Assembly: GCA_022496205.1 (NCBI GenBank)
Contig: WTXD01000011.1
Coordinates: 1-64,000, forward strand
Length of the DNA: 64,000 nucleotides
Direction: 5' to 3'
Origin: Gloeopeniophorella convolvens
Taxonomy: Eukaryota; Basidiomycota; Agaricomycetes; Russulales
Positions 23,247-36,082 of the stretch are shown here, in pieces. The position numbers and the translations under genes are program-made. Each line of letters starts with the position of its first letter. The stretch's first letter is position 1. A model generated the notes under the pieces. It saw only the letters and a program-made list of their open reading frames with translations, was not told where the DNA came from and did not search any database.

Positions 23247-23685
23247 TTGAGGGGGTTCCTCTGAGGCTGTGTATGCTCGCCAAAACGGTGCTGTACCATT
23301 GGCGATAGTGCCCATAGTGTGAAGTGTAACTATGATGAGAGTGGGGAACTCGAGGTCGTGAAGGATACGGTCGATGTCTGGGGGTAGTTGATAACAGCGC
23401 CGCAAATAGTACGCACGCAGTGATCTCAGCGTTGTTGGGACGGTCCTGATTATATGCGATAACCTGTGAACTTTAAGTATGTAGCGCGATAGCTATGGCA
23501 CGGGTACGACTGGATCCGATAAGATGACGTAGCCAAAATCGGCCCACTGATCCCGCTTAGCCAGCACCACTGAGGCGCCCAGCGACACGTGCCGCACTTG
23601 CAGAATAATGATTGCCTACGGAGTGAACGAACGTGAGAGCATCTTCAATCTCGACTTCAATCACGTTCAATCCATTCGTCGGCTC
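23247..23685. promoter_or_regulatory. Divergent promoter region, M20 hydrolase / helicase
   Basis: About 440 bp lies between two divergent start codons. An in-frame upstream ATG for the helicase lies at 23608. No known motif is convincing. Confidence 0.4.
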
Positions 23686-26600
23686 ATGCCTACTCAGAGA
23701 ATCATCGAATTCCTAGACCGACATCTCAGTTTACTTGCACGAGAACGTGATGCCGAAGTCGAAAGGTCCTCTCTCGTCTTCTCAAGATGCGGTCCCAAGC
23801 TTCTCGAACAAAAGGGACTGGCTTTAAACGGACTGGGTGTCGCCAGCGTCAGTATTGGACTCGGAAGTAAGACGTAAGTTTATGTATGGCTTTTCGTGAG
23901 CGGTTATCATGGCGCACTAAGAGGTTAGGCTTGTCGAATTAGAACGCCCGACTGCGTATCACACGTCCATCAACTTCCCTCCGCACACATTCCGGTGCGA
24001 GCCTCAGCTGACTTTGATGTACATAACGGAGTATCGAAGACCGTACTAGGCCTGGAGATCTTGCATCTATAGAGGACAATGGCCCGGCGACTTTTGGAAA
24101 AGCTAAGAAAGCAAGTAAAACAAGTCCTGCATCGGGCAAACTTGAGAACACAAGGTCAACCGTAGAAGGCGTTGTTTATAAGGTGAGTCCTTTGCAGCTC
24201 CCACTACGTCTTAAATCAAGTTTACGCCACGAAAGGTCGCCGACACGCGTATCGTCATCTCCGTTGATCCATCTCGTTCGGATTCAAATGGTCTTGAAAT
24301 CCCGGAACGCTGCAGGGTCCTCAAGTTAGCCAACAGCGTTACTTACGACAGGGAGGTCCTTTTTCCCACTATGCTCAATCAAGCTTGAACAAGCTACACA
24401 GGATGGAGAGTACGTTGATGGAACTCAAGCGGATTGTCGACCCATCGGCAGCTTCAGACGCAGCTGTAGGTATCACTTTACCTTCACTAGAACGATGCGA
24501 GGCCTTTGGCCAACCCTTTGTTGATAGAATACGCCAGGCCTACCGACTCGCTTGGCTGAAGTCCTTTTGGGAGTAACAATGCCTTCACCGAGCATTCCAT
24601 TGCATGGCATCTCGTTTTTTGATGATTCACTCAACGACAGTCAGAAGGAGGCCGTCAAGTTCGCATTAGAGTCACCCGAGGTCGCGTGCATTCATGGGCC
24701 ACCTGGTAGAAGTGGTAGTCATTCATCACGCGTCCATATCCTTACGCGAGTCTGCAGGGACTGGGAAGACTCATACGCTGATAGAGATAATCAGGCAACT
24801 CACATCGGTGACCCCAGTCAATCCCAAACCCCTCCGTATGCTCGTTTGTGGCGCGTCAAACCTATCAGTCGACAACATCTTGGAACGCCTTTTGGCACTT
24901 CCTGTTCTTGACAAGGGTGCTAGGCTGAGGGTTACGCGGATCGGCCACCCTGCGCGAGTAATGGCTCACGAGGGCGTGTTCAATGCTACTCTGGAGGCTC
25001 AAGCGGATCGGTCAGATCAGGTCAGATCTTCTATGCTAGATGCCGTATAACTCGGGCTTATAGTGTTACTCGAACTATAAGGCCGCGTTGGCAAGGGATG
25101 TGAAGGCCGAACTAGAAGCAACTTTGGGCGTTTTGTCTGGGAAAGGTAAAGGTGTAAAGTCGCCGCGAGGATTGGAACGAAAGAAAATGTGGGAGGAGGT
25201 TCGAGCCCTCAGGAAAGAGTACACACAATATGCTGTCACCGCTGGTCCATCACGCTTATAGTTCTCCGCGCCAGATACCGCCAGAGGGAAAGCGGTGTTA
25301 CGAGAACTATCCTTCGGGTATCGCAGGTAGGCAGGGGGTGCGCCCGTGGTCTACTATTTCTCAATTCTACCACAGGTGGTCCTTGCTACCTGCCACTCCT
25401 CAGGTGGGCATCAACTCCGCAATCAAGACTTCGATGTCGTCGTCATCGACGAAGCAACCCAGGCGCTAGAGGCTGTAACGCGTAATTATGCACGGATCGA
25501 ACTGGATGTTGACTGGAGCCTCAGGCATGCTGGATACCCATCTTCAAGGCAAAGAAGCTCGTCCTTGCCGGGGACCCGAGGCAGCTTCCTCCTACGATCC
25601 TTTCTTCACCTACTTCGAATAAGTCATCTGGAAGCAAGAAAATGGACTCGAGCACCGCAACGAAGAAGACGGCTACGTCGGCTCCTTCGAAGGTGGTGCA
25701 GCAACCAAGGCAGCCACCTGATCTCGGCGACAGCGACAGTGGTACAAGCGAGCCGGAGCTAGAGTCTGAAGGTATACACGAGAAGCCTACGAATGATGTG
25801 GGGGACCCGTCGAGCGAACGTCTTGGTATACATTTCCAGGGCCTCTCACTTCCTCGCACTCTCGAATTTACCATGTTTGAGAGGCTAGAAAAGATGTATG
25901 GCCCTGGAATCAAACGCATGTTGACAATCCAATACCGGTTCATCATTCCACCAACTCGATGGAAACAGTATACTGATTTGCGTGAGCAGGATGCATACGA
26001 AGATCGCAGATTTTCCCTCCAAAGCCATGTATAGCTCGAAGCTCGTCACTCATTCTTCCGTGGCCAGTAGCCTGCTCTCTGAGTTACCAAACACGAAATC
26101 CACATCGGAAGAAGATACCCAAGAAGTCCTCGGCACCCCCGTAGTTTTCTTCGACACAGCCGGCTGCGAATACTTTGAAAGACTAGAAGGTGACGGGGAT
26201 GAGGGAAGCAAGTGCAACGAGAACGAAGCGACGATCGTAAAGAATTGGGTCGAAACATTGGTTTGTTCTAACTTCCTATTCACCATGCGTTCACTGAGCC
26301 CTGAAACTAGGTAGAAGCAGGGGTCTCGCAATCACAGATCGCAATCATCACACCGTAAATCAGGATTATATGCATCGACATCACAACTCACACTCATTTC
26401 TTGCGCAGATATCAGGCCCAGGTCACACTCTTATCTTCCCTGCTTCGCCCAGTGCACGGCCTCGACCTCGAAATCGGCACAGTTGACGGAATGCAAGGGC
26501 GCGAGAAAGAGGCCGTGATCATAAGCCTAGTGCGAAGCAACGACCAGGTTCGTCTAACACCCAGTCTCACGGCCTACCTGCTGATTTTCCCTAGCGTGAA

Positions 26601-26868
26601 GTCGGATTTTTAAAAGAGAAACGCAGGCTGAACGGTTCGTGTAACGTCCGGATATACTGGTCATCTACTGACATATCTACAGTCGCCATGACGCGCGCAC
26701 GGAGGCATCTTGTACGCCGTCAGAGCTAGTGGTGCGATAGGGTGCTTGACCATTTTGCAGTGCGTTGTTGGGGACTCGTCCACAGTACAACACGGAGGGA
26801 AATACCTCAAGGACTGGTTGACTTGGCTTGAAGAAAACGCAGATGTTCGCTATGCAGCGCTGGACTAA
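23686..26868 (+). CDS. HCS1: SF1B DNA/RNA helicase, HCS1/IGHMBP2 type
   Basis: Superfamily 1 5'-3' helicase, the DNA polymerase alpha-associated helicase A group. The start MPTQRIIEFLDRHLSLLARE matches the usual N-terminus. Motifs in order: Q-like LNDSQKEAV; Walker A IHGPPGTGKTHTL, whose codons are split by intron 24706-24757; VCGASNLSVDNILERLL; VVLATCHSSGG; Walker B FDVVVIDEATQALEA; motif III LVLAGDPRQLPPT; IQYRMHTKIADFPSKAMY; GTVDGMQGREKEAVIISLVR; REVGFLKEKRRLNVAMTRAR. It ends WLEENADVRYAALD. Around a dozen introns are needed and each junction tested stays in phase, so the gene looks intact. A Ser/Lys-rich insert of roughly 60-80 residues (25620-25800) follows motif III. An upstream ATG at 23608 would add 26 residues. 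Confidence 0.93.
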
Positions 26869-27042
26869 TAATTACACAATGGTGTAGCGACAGTGGCGGA
26901 AATAACCGGGAAAAACCAACGGAGAAGTACAATACGTGTATAACATGAGTGACGTGATGCATGTCTCTCGCTCGGCGCCTGTCTGCGAGATAAATAAGTT
27001 ACTGGGGCATGTCAGCGAACATCCGCCAGTGACGCCCGTTCG

Positions 27043-29638
27043 TTAATACTCGTCCACATCCGAGAGCGACGCGTACTCCGAGACAGAGCGCGTGTCTTCG
27101 TACTCTGCAACGACCTCCCGCATCGCGTACCTCATTATTGGGGTTGCGGGAAGCACCTTCGGCCCAAATATCTCTTCGTCATCCTGTGCTGGCGCTAGAT
27201 CCTGCTCCACGAGGGTGTACGGCTCGCCATCCATCCCGTCCATTTCGACCGAGTCTCCGACGATGGCCGTGCCGCTGCTGGACGCGCCAACGTGATGCAC
27301 GCCAATGCTGACGCGGCGATTCACAGCGGCGGCCTGATCGTAAGTTGCGAGCGGTGCGGCAGTTTCCGGCGTATCCGGGCCCTCCTTCGAGACAGGCTCC
27401 ATCCAGCGCAGGTCAAGGATGCGCCCGCGGACCATGCCATCTACAGCTCGCACACCAAACTCGCGGCAGAGCATGAAGTACGGTAGACAACGGACGCCGG
27501 GCTGCGTCAGACGGCTCATGACACGCAGAAGCTGTAGTGCCGTGAAGTCGGAGACGTATCCAGGCTCCGAAACGGGGGAAGAAGCGTGTGGATTGCGTGG
27601 TGGGCCGGTGAGAGATGAGTATATAGGGAACCCGCCACCAGAACGTGTGGGAGAAGTGGGGTTTGCGGTAGATTGACGCATCGCTACAGCGGCGCTGCTC
27701 CGGCGGCTGCGCGGTTTGCTCTGCTCAGCACCCTGGGCAACTTGTGAAGTATGAATGATGTGGAGGTTCAGCAGAGCGTGCGCCTGAATGAAGTGAGAGC
27801 TTTGGTGGACTGTTGGAAGACTTAGTCGAAGTCGTAAGGCCAACATGTCGATAGATACGTACTTTCCAGGTGGCCATTAGCGTTCACTGCCGCCACTCGT
27901 CAGCACGAACATGTTCCTGGAGGCCAAAAATACTTACCGTAATCGATCACATAGTCTTGAATGTGAACAAGTCGACCTCCGAACGCCTCGTAAAGTCTCT
28001 CGAATTCCAGGCCGCTTCGTAATCGTTCAGGCACTCGAGGTAATACTTTATCCTCGAAAAATGCACGTGTTTCTGCCTTCGAGCAGTCACCGATCGTGAT
28101 GATCTACGAAAGTTACATGAGTACATTTTTGTTTTACTTTTCTGGTCGAGATGACACGCAGCGGCTTACTTTACAGTGTTGCATGACATTCAACTGTCTC
28201 AGCCAGGTCTGATAGAATGGATCACTGGTAGCGTGGATAACGTGGCATAGCCGATCTTGCTTGGTCAACACGAGCATAGAGTCCAACAGGGCCTTCATGG
28301 CCTCAACAGATTGTATTAATCCCGGACTACAAGATTATCAGTCAGTACACCCATGACGCCCAGAGGTACAGGGCGTGCGCACAGTTTATGAGCTTCATCC
28401 AAGAAGAACACGGGCATCTTCTTGGCTGGCACGGCTCGTGGCTTCTCTTCAGTCAGCCGCGTGTCAGATCGACTCGCTCTACGCTGCTCGATCCGGCTAC
28501 GTGAGAATGAGTGGAGTCGCCACCACTTGGAGCGTGTTGTTTGACTCTGGCTGGAAATAGGGCTCGGATTGACCCTGGGCTCTGGGCACGGGGTATCTTC
28601 TGTGGGGGGTTTGGGGACGAATTCCCGATACTTCAGAAGAGAACTCTAATCAACACGTTAACGAGGCTGGCGTGAGACGGGATTCAGTGGAGAGTACCTG
28701 GAACAGCTCCATGAGTCTGGCGATGTCACTTGTCCGGATTTGACCTGAACTGTTTGCATCAGCCTGCCGCCGCTCAACACCCAGGCGATCGTGCTTGAAG
28801 AGGATGAGCGTTGCGAGCACGAGCGGGAGGCGAAAAAGGAGTTACCTTGAAACCCCAAGCTTCCTTCTCGAAGTCCTCATAGCCCTTTACGTCCGCTATG
28901 TAACGAAAATACTGTTCCATCTGCTGACTGAGACTTGTATACAGACTGTCCAGATCGGCAAACCCAGCAATCCTGAGATCAAAATGAAGGACATGGTACT
29001 TGTCAGAGGTGAGAAGCTGTCGTAAGAGCGCGGTCTGGAAGAATCCGTGAAGTCAGTCATTCGGCGATGTAAAGCATAGGAAACGAGAGACCTTGCCGAC
29101 GGAGCTAGCGCCGAACAATACGGTAAAGCATGGTTCCTCTTCGAGTACGCGCCCTACGGCTTGAAGCTCGGCTGGACGGGGAAAGAAGCTGGGGAGACGA
29201 GAAAAGGTGTGGGAAGGACGAAGCTGCGCTCTCTCCCTTGTTTCTGCTATCTCTCTCCGAGCTTCATCCAAGAGATGGCGGGACTCTGTGAGGGAACGGA
29301 GAGTAGAGGCGGGCTGGTGGGTGTGGGAGGAGAAAGACATTGCATGGGTATACATCGGACAATAGTCAAGTATACGAAGGAGACGAGTGGTATGTGAGTT
29401 GTGCGATCGACGGAAGCATATAGGATGTGCGTACGTTGGTGATGACTTGGAGGATCTCGCCTACCCCGAAGAAGCTTCGCTTCTGGCTGCCACCAGTGGA
29501 CAGCACGCTATGACGAGAGGTGCTGGGAGGAGACAGGTGTTGATAGGGGGATCGAGGATGAGTGTGGAGGCCACGATGATTGGGTGATGGGGCAGCGTTT
29601 ACGCTGGATGACTGCCTTTGACGCCTGGTTGGGATCAT
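27043..29638 (-). CDS. P-loop ATPase (archaeal-ATPase/STAND-like), possibly mitochondrial
   Basis: AAA+-like ATPase of a family I recognise only generally. The ATG at 29636-29638 starts an Arg/Ser/Pro/His-rich leader that could be a mitochondrial presequence. Intron 29314-29434 joins RSFFGVGEILQVITN to PASTLRSLTESRHLLDEA. Next are FSRLPSFFPRPAELQAV, Walker A LFGASSVGKTALLRQLL (intron directly after the Lys codon), FDLRIAGFADLDSLYTSLSQ, Walker B MPVFFLDEAHKLPGL, the sensor-like VIHATSDPF and GGRLVHIQDYV. The C-terminal part has PYFMLCREFGVRAVDGMVRG and an acidic end. It is divergent from Argonaute. No partner domain (TPR, WD40, NACHT effector) is visible, so a role in heterokaryon incompatibility is not supported. 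Confidence 0.82.
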
Positions 29639-30313
29639 GTGCGTTAGGTTGGTGTAGGGCTTGACGAGGAGAAAAGAGAAGGGCGGGCGAGTATGGGGTG
29701 AGACAATTCAGAGCGAAGACTGGAGATGAGGTACAAACAAAGTCAGAGTTTTCAAGAATTGCTGACCCGAGCCGTGATTGAGGGAGCTTGATATGTGAAG
29801 AGGGCGCGGGCGGGTAAGCCGCGAACACGTTGCTGGGACGCGAGCGCTGCACCGCCAGGGCACTGCACAGCACATGGTGAAGAGAGCGAAGGAGGGAACG
29901 GTGAGGCAAACACGCGCCAGCATTCATTTGCGACATGCTGCGTACGCGAGGACGGGGCGCTGGTAGCACGCCGTGCACGTCGGGCGACGCGCTCAGTTGG
30001 CGCTCATCAGGGCTGCGGGCCCCAAGTCACGCGAGCGCGGCCGCGTGCCATCACGCGAGTCGTCCCGGTGCTCACGTGCCCCCAAGTTGTGGCAGCGCTG
30101 AACTTGTGGCAGACAGAGCCAGCACGGTGTAATCTCGATCAAGCGATAAACGGCGTTCATACAAACCAATACAGCATGCAACCGGTGTCGCATCCTATTT
30201 TGTGTCCTCTCCTAGGACTTCCATCCTTCACTCCATCCACCATCCGCTTGGAAGCCCCATCCGCCTGGCTTGTTTACCTGAATTCCCCATAAAATCGTTA
30301 CCCCAAGCCCAGC
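29639..30313. promoter_or_regulatory. Divergent promoter region, ATPase / Argonaute
   Basis: This 675-bp GC-rich gap lies between divergent start codons. The frames inside it look non-coding. No TATA box is clear. Confidence 0.45.
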
Positions 30314-33300
30314 ATGCAAAGAGGCGGTGATCGCGGCAGAGGACGAGGCGGTCCCGACCGCGGACGAGGCGGTCGCGGTGGCGCTCCTGGTGGTAGGGGA
30401 GGTGCTGGCGGCGATGGAGGCTACAGGGGTCGCGGCGGTCCTCCCCGTGGTGGTCCCGGTGGCGATAGAGGTGCTCCCGGTGGTGGTCGTGGCCGCGGGG
30501 GCGGCTTCGTGCCTCGCGAACAAGGCGGGTATGTACTTTGCCCTGCACCCCGGCCCCATGCATACTACGGGGCGCTTGACTCACTCCTCACCCTTAGCAT
30601 ATTTGCCGAAGGCCAACCTGCCAACATCGACGCTCGACTTGCCAATTCCGCCGAGGATCAGTTGGTCCTGTCGTTCAAGTCCCTGACCATTCGCCAGGAT
30701 GCCATGCCTCCTCGCCCGGATTATGGCACCAAAGGTAGCAGTCCCATACTGTTGTTTCTGACTGATCGGGATCTGACATTCTGGTCAGGCAAGCAGATCA
30801 AGTTACGCGCCAATTTCTTCCCCGTCCGGGTTCCCAAAGGCCCCTTGCACGAGTATGACATCACCATCACCCCTGCCCAAGGCACTGCGATCCGCAGAGT
30901 TAAGAGAAGGATTTTTCAGCTCGCAGAGCAAAGTCAGGACTGGGCCTTGAAAGGATTGAAAGGCTGTGTTGCCCATGACTCCAGCTCTAAGTTGATTGCA
31001 GCCAAGGTTCTGCCTCAACCTCTGACGGTCACCGTTCCCTACTTCGAGGAGGACGAAGAGAAGGGTGACAAAGAATATGTTTTGACTATCGAATACACAA
31101 AGGCACTTGATACTGATAGCTTGCAACAGTAAGTGCCGCAGCCACCCCCTACTGGATTGTTCTCACCTGTCTGTATAGGTACCTGTCTGGTCAGCCACAG
31201 TACCGAGGTTACGACATCCTTCCCGTCATCTCCGCACTCAACCTCATCTTGGGCGCCCACCCAAACCGCACCCAGGCGGGCGGCGGTGTCATGGTTGGTC
31301 GAAACCGCTACTTCTTCCCTTCAGCTTCGCTGCCTTTCCCTCTCGGCGGTGGCTTGGAAGCCTGGAAAGGATTCTATACCTCAGTGCGGCCCTCGTTCAG
31401 TCAACTCATGGTCAATGTGAACGTGTGCACAACCGCCTTTTACACCGAGGGAAACCTTGCCGAGGCAATGATAGCTTTTGAAAACGCTAGCTTTGGTGCT
31501 AGGATGTCCGTTTTTGTCCAACGCATCCGTGTCCGAACTGAACATCTCGGCCACCGCAAAAGCGTGAAGCGCCTCGCCAAATTCAATGCCAGGCAACATA
31601 AATTCGAGGCTCAAGAACTTGGAGGCACAGTTACTGTTGAAGAGTATTTCCGACGCAGTAAGTTGTCTACTCGACGACTTCTGTGCATAATTTCAATACT
31701 GATGCAACCACTTACCAGGATATAAAATCACTCTGAGCTACCCCAATCTTCCCTTGATCGACGTAGGAGGGAAAAAGAGTGTCTTCCTTCCTCCCGAAGT
31801 GTGCACTATCCTTCCTAGCCAGCCGTTCCGTGGAAAGTTGCTCGACGAGCAGACGGCGGAGATGATCAAAGTTGCTGCTAAACCCCCGAACGTTAACGCC
31901 AACGCCATCACAACTAGTGGCCTCAAGGAACTCGGCTTCCAACAGGGACCTAACGTTTCCCCTGTTTTGGACGTGTTTGGGGTATCCATTGGCAGCGAGA
32001 TGGCCGTTGTCCCAGGCCGCATCCTGACTCCTCCCCGGATCCGTTATGGAAAAGGCGAACAGCGCGTAGACGATAGAGCAAGCTGGAATCTACGCGACGT
32101 CGTCTTTGCAGAGGGCGCCAACCTGACGTCGTGGACCGTCTTGCTCATCAAGGACGGCAATCGCCGGGACGAGTTTGCTGACCCTCAGGATCGCGAACTA
32201 CAGTCAGTTCTCCAAGGTTTTGCCGCCATGTGCCGAACCAGCGGGATCAACGTCACCCAGAACAGGCCCTTGATTGCCGTCGCAGAGCTTCCGCGCAAGG
32301 ATCCTCAGGACCCTGTCCGGACTCATGCCATAACAGCGATACGCAATGCTCTAATGGCAACGAAACAGAAGCCCGCGTTCTTGCTTGTGATCTTGTCAAA
32401 TGGCGACAAGCACGTCTACTCGGGGCTCAAGCATCTATGTGACGTCTATCTGGACGTTCCCAGCGTCTGTGTCCAAGCCGGGAAGATTCGCAAAGAACGA
32501 GGACAACCTCAGTACTTCGCTAATGTCGCCCTGAAGGTCAACATGAAGCTAGGCGGGATCAATCACAGCGTGGATGAGGCATCCATGAATAAACTACGTC
32601 AGCCCCCCACCATGCTCGTCGGGATGGATGTCACCCACCCTGGGCCTTCCACCGTCAAAGGGACGCCGTCCATCGCTGCGGTTGTAGCCAGCTTGGACCT
32701 TCGCTTCAGTCAATATCCAGCAAGCTTGCGCATCCAGGAGTCCAAAAAAGAGGTTCATCGATCTCATATCTTTTATCAATTATCATCACTTACTTTTAAT
32801 CAAGATGATTACCGACTTGAGGGATATGATGGAGGAGCGTTTGCTAGCGTTCCGTAACAAGAACCGAGAGCTTCCCCAAAAGATCATCGTATACCGCGAC
32901 GGCGTCTCGGAGGTCTGTCCATCTGGTGCTCTCCTGTCTTCCGCTTGACGTCTGACCTTCGCATACCTTATGCAGGGCCAATTCTCGATTGTCGTCAGCG
33001 ACGAGATACCCAAGATGCGAGAAGCATTCCGAAAGTTCGATACCCAGACACCATACCGGCCAAAGCTGACAGTGGTCATCTGTGGCAAGCGGCACCACAC
33101 CCGCTTCTACCCCACAGAGGCCGCCAACGCCGACCACAACGGCAACCCGAAGGCCGGCACTGTCGTCGACCGCGGTGTGACTGCAATCTACGAGTTCGAC
33201 TTCTTCCTCCAAGCCCATGGCGGCCTGCAAGGCACGACGCGCCCCACGCACTACTTCGTCGTCTGCAACGAGCTAAATCTGAATGCCGACGATCTTCAAA

Positions 33301-33554
33301 CCCTAACCAACGCCGTCAGCTACACGTTCGCGAGGGCCACAAAAGCAGTCAGCTTGGCAGCGCCCGCGTACTATGCCGATCTTGCATGCGAGCGCGGACG
33401 GTGTTATCTCCACAAGCTTCTCATGGGATTCTCTGACGCAGGCACCACCACCGCAAGCGGCTCCACTGCCGAAGAGGACGTCTACAAAGAGGCGGAGAAG
33501 ATGTGGCGTGGCGGCGTGAGAGGTACCCTTAAGGACACAATGTTCTACTTGTAA
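30314..33554 (+). CDS. AGO: Argonaute (QDE-2/AGO family), slicer-competent
   Basis: Small-RNA-guided endonuclease of RNA interference. The N-terminal 70 residues are a run of RGG boxes (MQRGGDRGRGRGGPDRGRGG onward), then GGIFAEGQPANIDARLANS. ArgoN, L1, PAZ (RYFFPSASLPFPLGGGLEAW to YKITLSYPNLPLIDVGGKKS), Mid (GKIRKERGQPQYFANVALKV) and PIWI follow. The slicer residues are visible: Asp in GMDVTHPG, the Glu finger in SKKE/MITDL split by an intron, Asp in VYRDGVSEGQF and His in RPTHYFVV. The protein ends GTLKDTMFYL. Introns include 30529-30597 and 30735-30788 and others near 31130-31179, 31658-31720, 32752-32803 and 32911-32973. All keep phase. Complete. No Dicer or RdRP is in the window. Confidence 0.96.
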
Positions 33555-33854
33555 CTCGAACCGCAGTCGGATTTATCACATCTGCTGTAAGAAGTTGGAA
33601 AGATGGTCAATCAGTGCTAGAATATATTGTCGAAACGTTGTCGCCCGTGCTATTGTGCGGGTGTTGAGCACCCCTTGTATGTTGCAATGTCATAATATAA
33701 AGCGTTTTCTCCCAGGCAACAACGGAACTTTGGTGAACCCTACTTCAAGTGATGCAATATGGGCACAAAGGCGCGGCCACATTCTCTGTATCAGACCCAG
33801 GCCCACGTACAAATCGAATGACAGTTGTATTCAACGAACGAAACTAGGAAGCGC
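33555..33854. other. Intergenic, convergent 3' ends
   Basis: This is 300 bp between the Argonaute stop and the next gene's stop, AT-richer than its surroundings, with no recognised element. Confidence 0.5.
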
Positions 33855-35916
33855 CTATGTATTCGACACCTTTGGGTGAGCGGAACCATCACCCAGCGCG
33901 CTTTTAGGTATCATGCGCACACTCGTAAGGCCACCGATACGTATCCTAGCGCGCTCGGCGTTCATCCGTTGTCTGCAAGTCTCCGGGTCCACGCCAAAGT
34001 TCCAAATCATGTCGCCTTCAGTACGCTCAGCAGGCGGCAGTTGGACTGCCGTACTCGTGTCCGTATCTTGAGAACCTGCAGTGTACTTGGTGTAGCAATA
34101 TCGCCTTGTGGAAGACGAATTTGGCCGGGCCGCCTTCCTCAGAAATTCGCTCAAGCTATCTTTCTTTGCGTCGCCACAAGTCTCTGGCAGGCTGAGAGCC
34201 CCATGTACTTTTGTGCCCAGGCGCCCTAAGACCTTAGTGAAGTCCGTCCCATTGTTCTCACCGTATGAGACCCGTACAATGTCCTTCGATTCAGTAGAGT
34301 TTGGCCCCGTTGCGACCTTATAGACGACCAAAGCAGGCCGTACTTCCCCTGTGGTCGGCTGATCGTATTTGGAATCTGAGCGGGGAATACTCGACGAAGG
34401 AGTGAGGAGACTACCACTTCCATCCGGTAGCGGCGGTGGCGGATAACTCTTCAAGGCATCCGAGATGCTATGAGAATCTGCTCGAGTTGCGCCGTCGTTC
34501 GACCCTCCCTGGTCACTTGCATTCAGATGGCATGAAGGAGTTTGTTGGGGCGGGTTTGTTGGGGTGGTGGTATGAGGTGTGGGCGTAGCGGGGGTATTGA
34601 TGGTAGTGAGAGGAACTGGGGTTGCGGGACACCGAATCCGCTTGAATGACTGTTAATGAATGGTGTGTTGGCTGTAGTATGTTCGATGATCAATACCGCC
34701 TACGCACTGGTAGCTCGCGACGCTTCAAGTTGCCGCTCTTTGCGTGGGACCCTCTCGGGACGCCCCTTTCATAGGCGGGAACAACCGAGGGAGACCTTTC
34801 TTCAAGTTTTCTCTTCCCCAACGAAGTCGGGTGACCCTCCGAGCGCTCCTTCGTACGACCGCAATCCGGCACCGCTGAGCGTATCCGAGAACGATCTTGC
34901 AACCCGAGTCCAACGTTTCGACTGAGGGACAATGACGGCCCCAGAGCGCCAGGAGGATCAACCTTACGGAGGGGCCGACTGCCGCTTGGTGCCGACGAAC
35001 GCGGCGGTCCAGGTCCCAATGAGCGACCAGCCAGAGGCGCATTTTTACCTTGAGCTTCTGTTTGTATCCAGCTCTCGCTCGCGCGGAGAGCAGCAGAATC
35101 GGGGGGCGTCAGCGTGCATTGAGGGACAAAATTGTGACGAGCTTGGGTGCCATCAAGAGGACGCGACGGACCGCGACGCCGGTGATGGTTGGATAGGGCA
35201 TCGGCTGGTACTAGACTGGGTAACAAAAGAGGCTCTGTCTGAGAAATACGTTGCGATTTAGCCTTTCCGGAGGAGGGACCGGACAAGACCGGGGATACAG
35301 ACGCGCCGGCTAGAGACGAGACAGGGACACGAGCAGCGGACATAGTCTTCGTGGGCACTATCTGAGTGTGCCCCTCCGAGGAAGGCGGAGCTAAGTACCA
35401 GAAGGGCTTGGTGGGATTAGATGTGGCAGGTTGAGGCGCTGCAGAGATGATCCTCGCGAAGAAATCGGAGACCGACCAGCCGGGAGACGTGTTTGCACAT
35501 CGTAGGATGTGAAAGGCGAATGAGATTCGGGGCGGTTCGTTATCCAGAGATGGTTCATATGCCCAGCAGGAGGTAGGTAGCGGAGACTTACTGTCCGCGG
35601 ATATACACTACGGCGAATTAGATGATGTCAGAGACCCTTTAAGCGAGCAAGAAGGGCTTACGACGAAGTAGGGCTCTCGGATGAGCATTTCAGAGACGGC
35701 AGACTTTATACGCTCAACGGACACAGCAAGGACGTTTGAGGAATTGCACGAAGGGAATGCTCTGAGAAGAAGCAGGCAGAGCTCTTCGTAGGACATTCCT
35801 CTCGGTGATGCAGGGACCAGAGGCACCAAGGCTACGAGCCGCAACCAGCGCGGGAAATCAAGGTGCAGGTCGGTAAAGAAAGCAGAGTAACCGCCAGGGT
35901 AAGTCAGATGAGGCAT
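33855..35916 (-). CDS. Unrecognised protein, long disordered Pro/Ser/Arg region
   Basis: I do not recognise this protein. The ATG at 35914-35916 opens a well-structured hydrophobic N-terminal region: MPHLTYPGGYSAFFTDLHLD, FPRWLRLVALVPLVPASPRG, MSYEELCLLLLRAFP, SAVSEMLIREPYFV. After introns near 35600 and 35450 comes a long disordered part rich in Ser, Pro and Arg (35350-34690), then a Thr/Pro-rich stretch with many TPT/TTP steps (34640-34540). A C-terminal part has SYPPPPLPDGSG, ALVVYKVATGPNSTESKDIV and DMIWNFGVDPETCRQRMNAE. The four or five exons join in phase, which supports one gene. The composition would suit a nuclear scaffold or regulatory protein, but nothing assigns a function. Confidence 0.65.
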
Positions 35917-36082
35917 GGTCTACCAAAGAAACTGGGAAGCCGAGCATATATGTTGGACGATCGTTTAACCGGTTCAACCGGCGGCGTGGATGGGAAAAGG
36001 GGACGAAGTTCGAATTTACTACCCGGCCGATGACTTGATGTATCCAAACACCCTGGCTACTAGTCACCTGACCGCAGGTCCT

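Noticed and set aside
27043..29638. NLR-like incompatibility gene
   Set aside because: A P-loop and Walker B are present, but no repeat sensor (WD40, ankyrin, TPR) and no effector domain.
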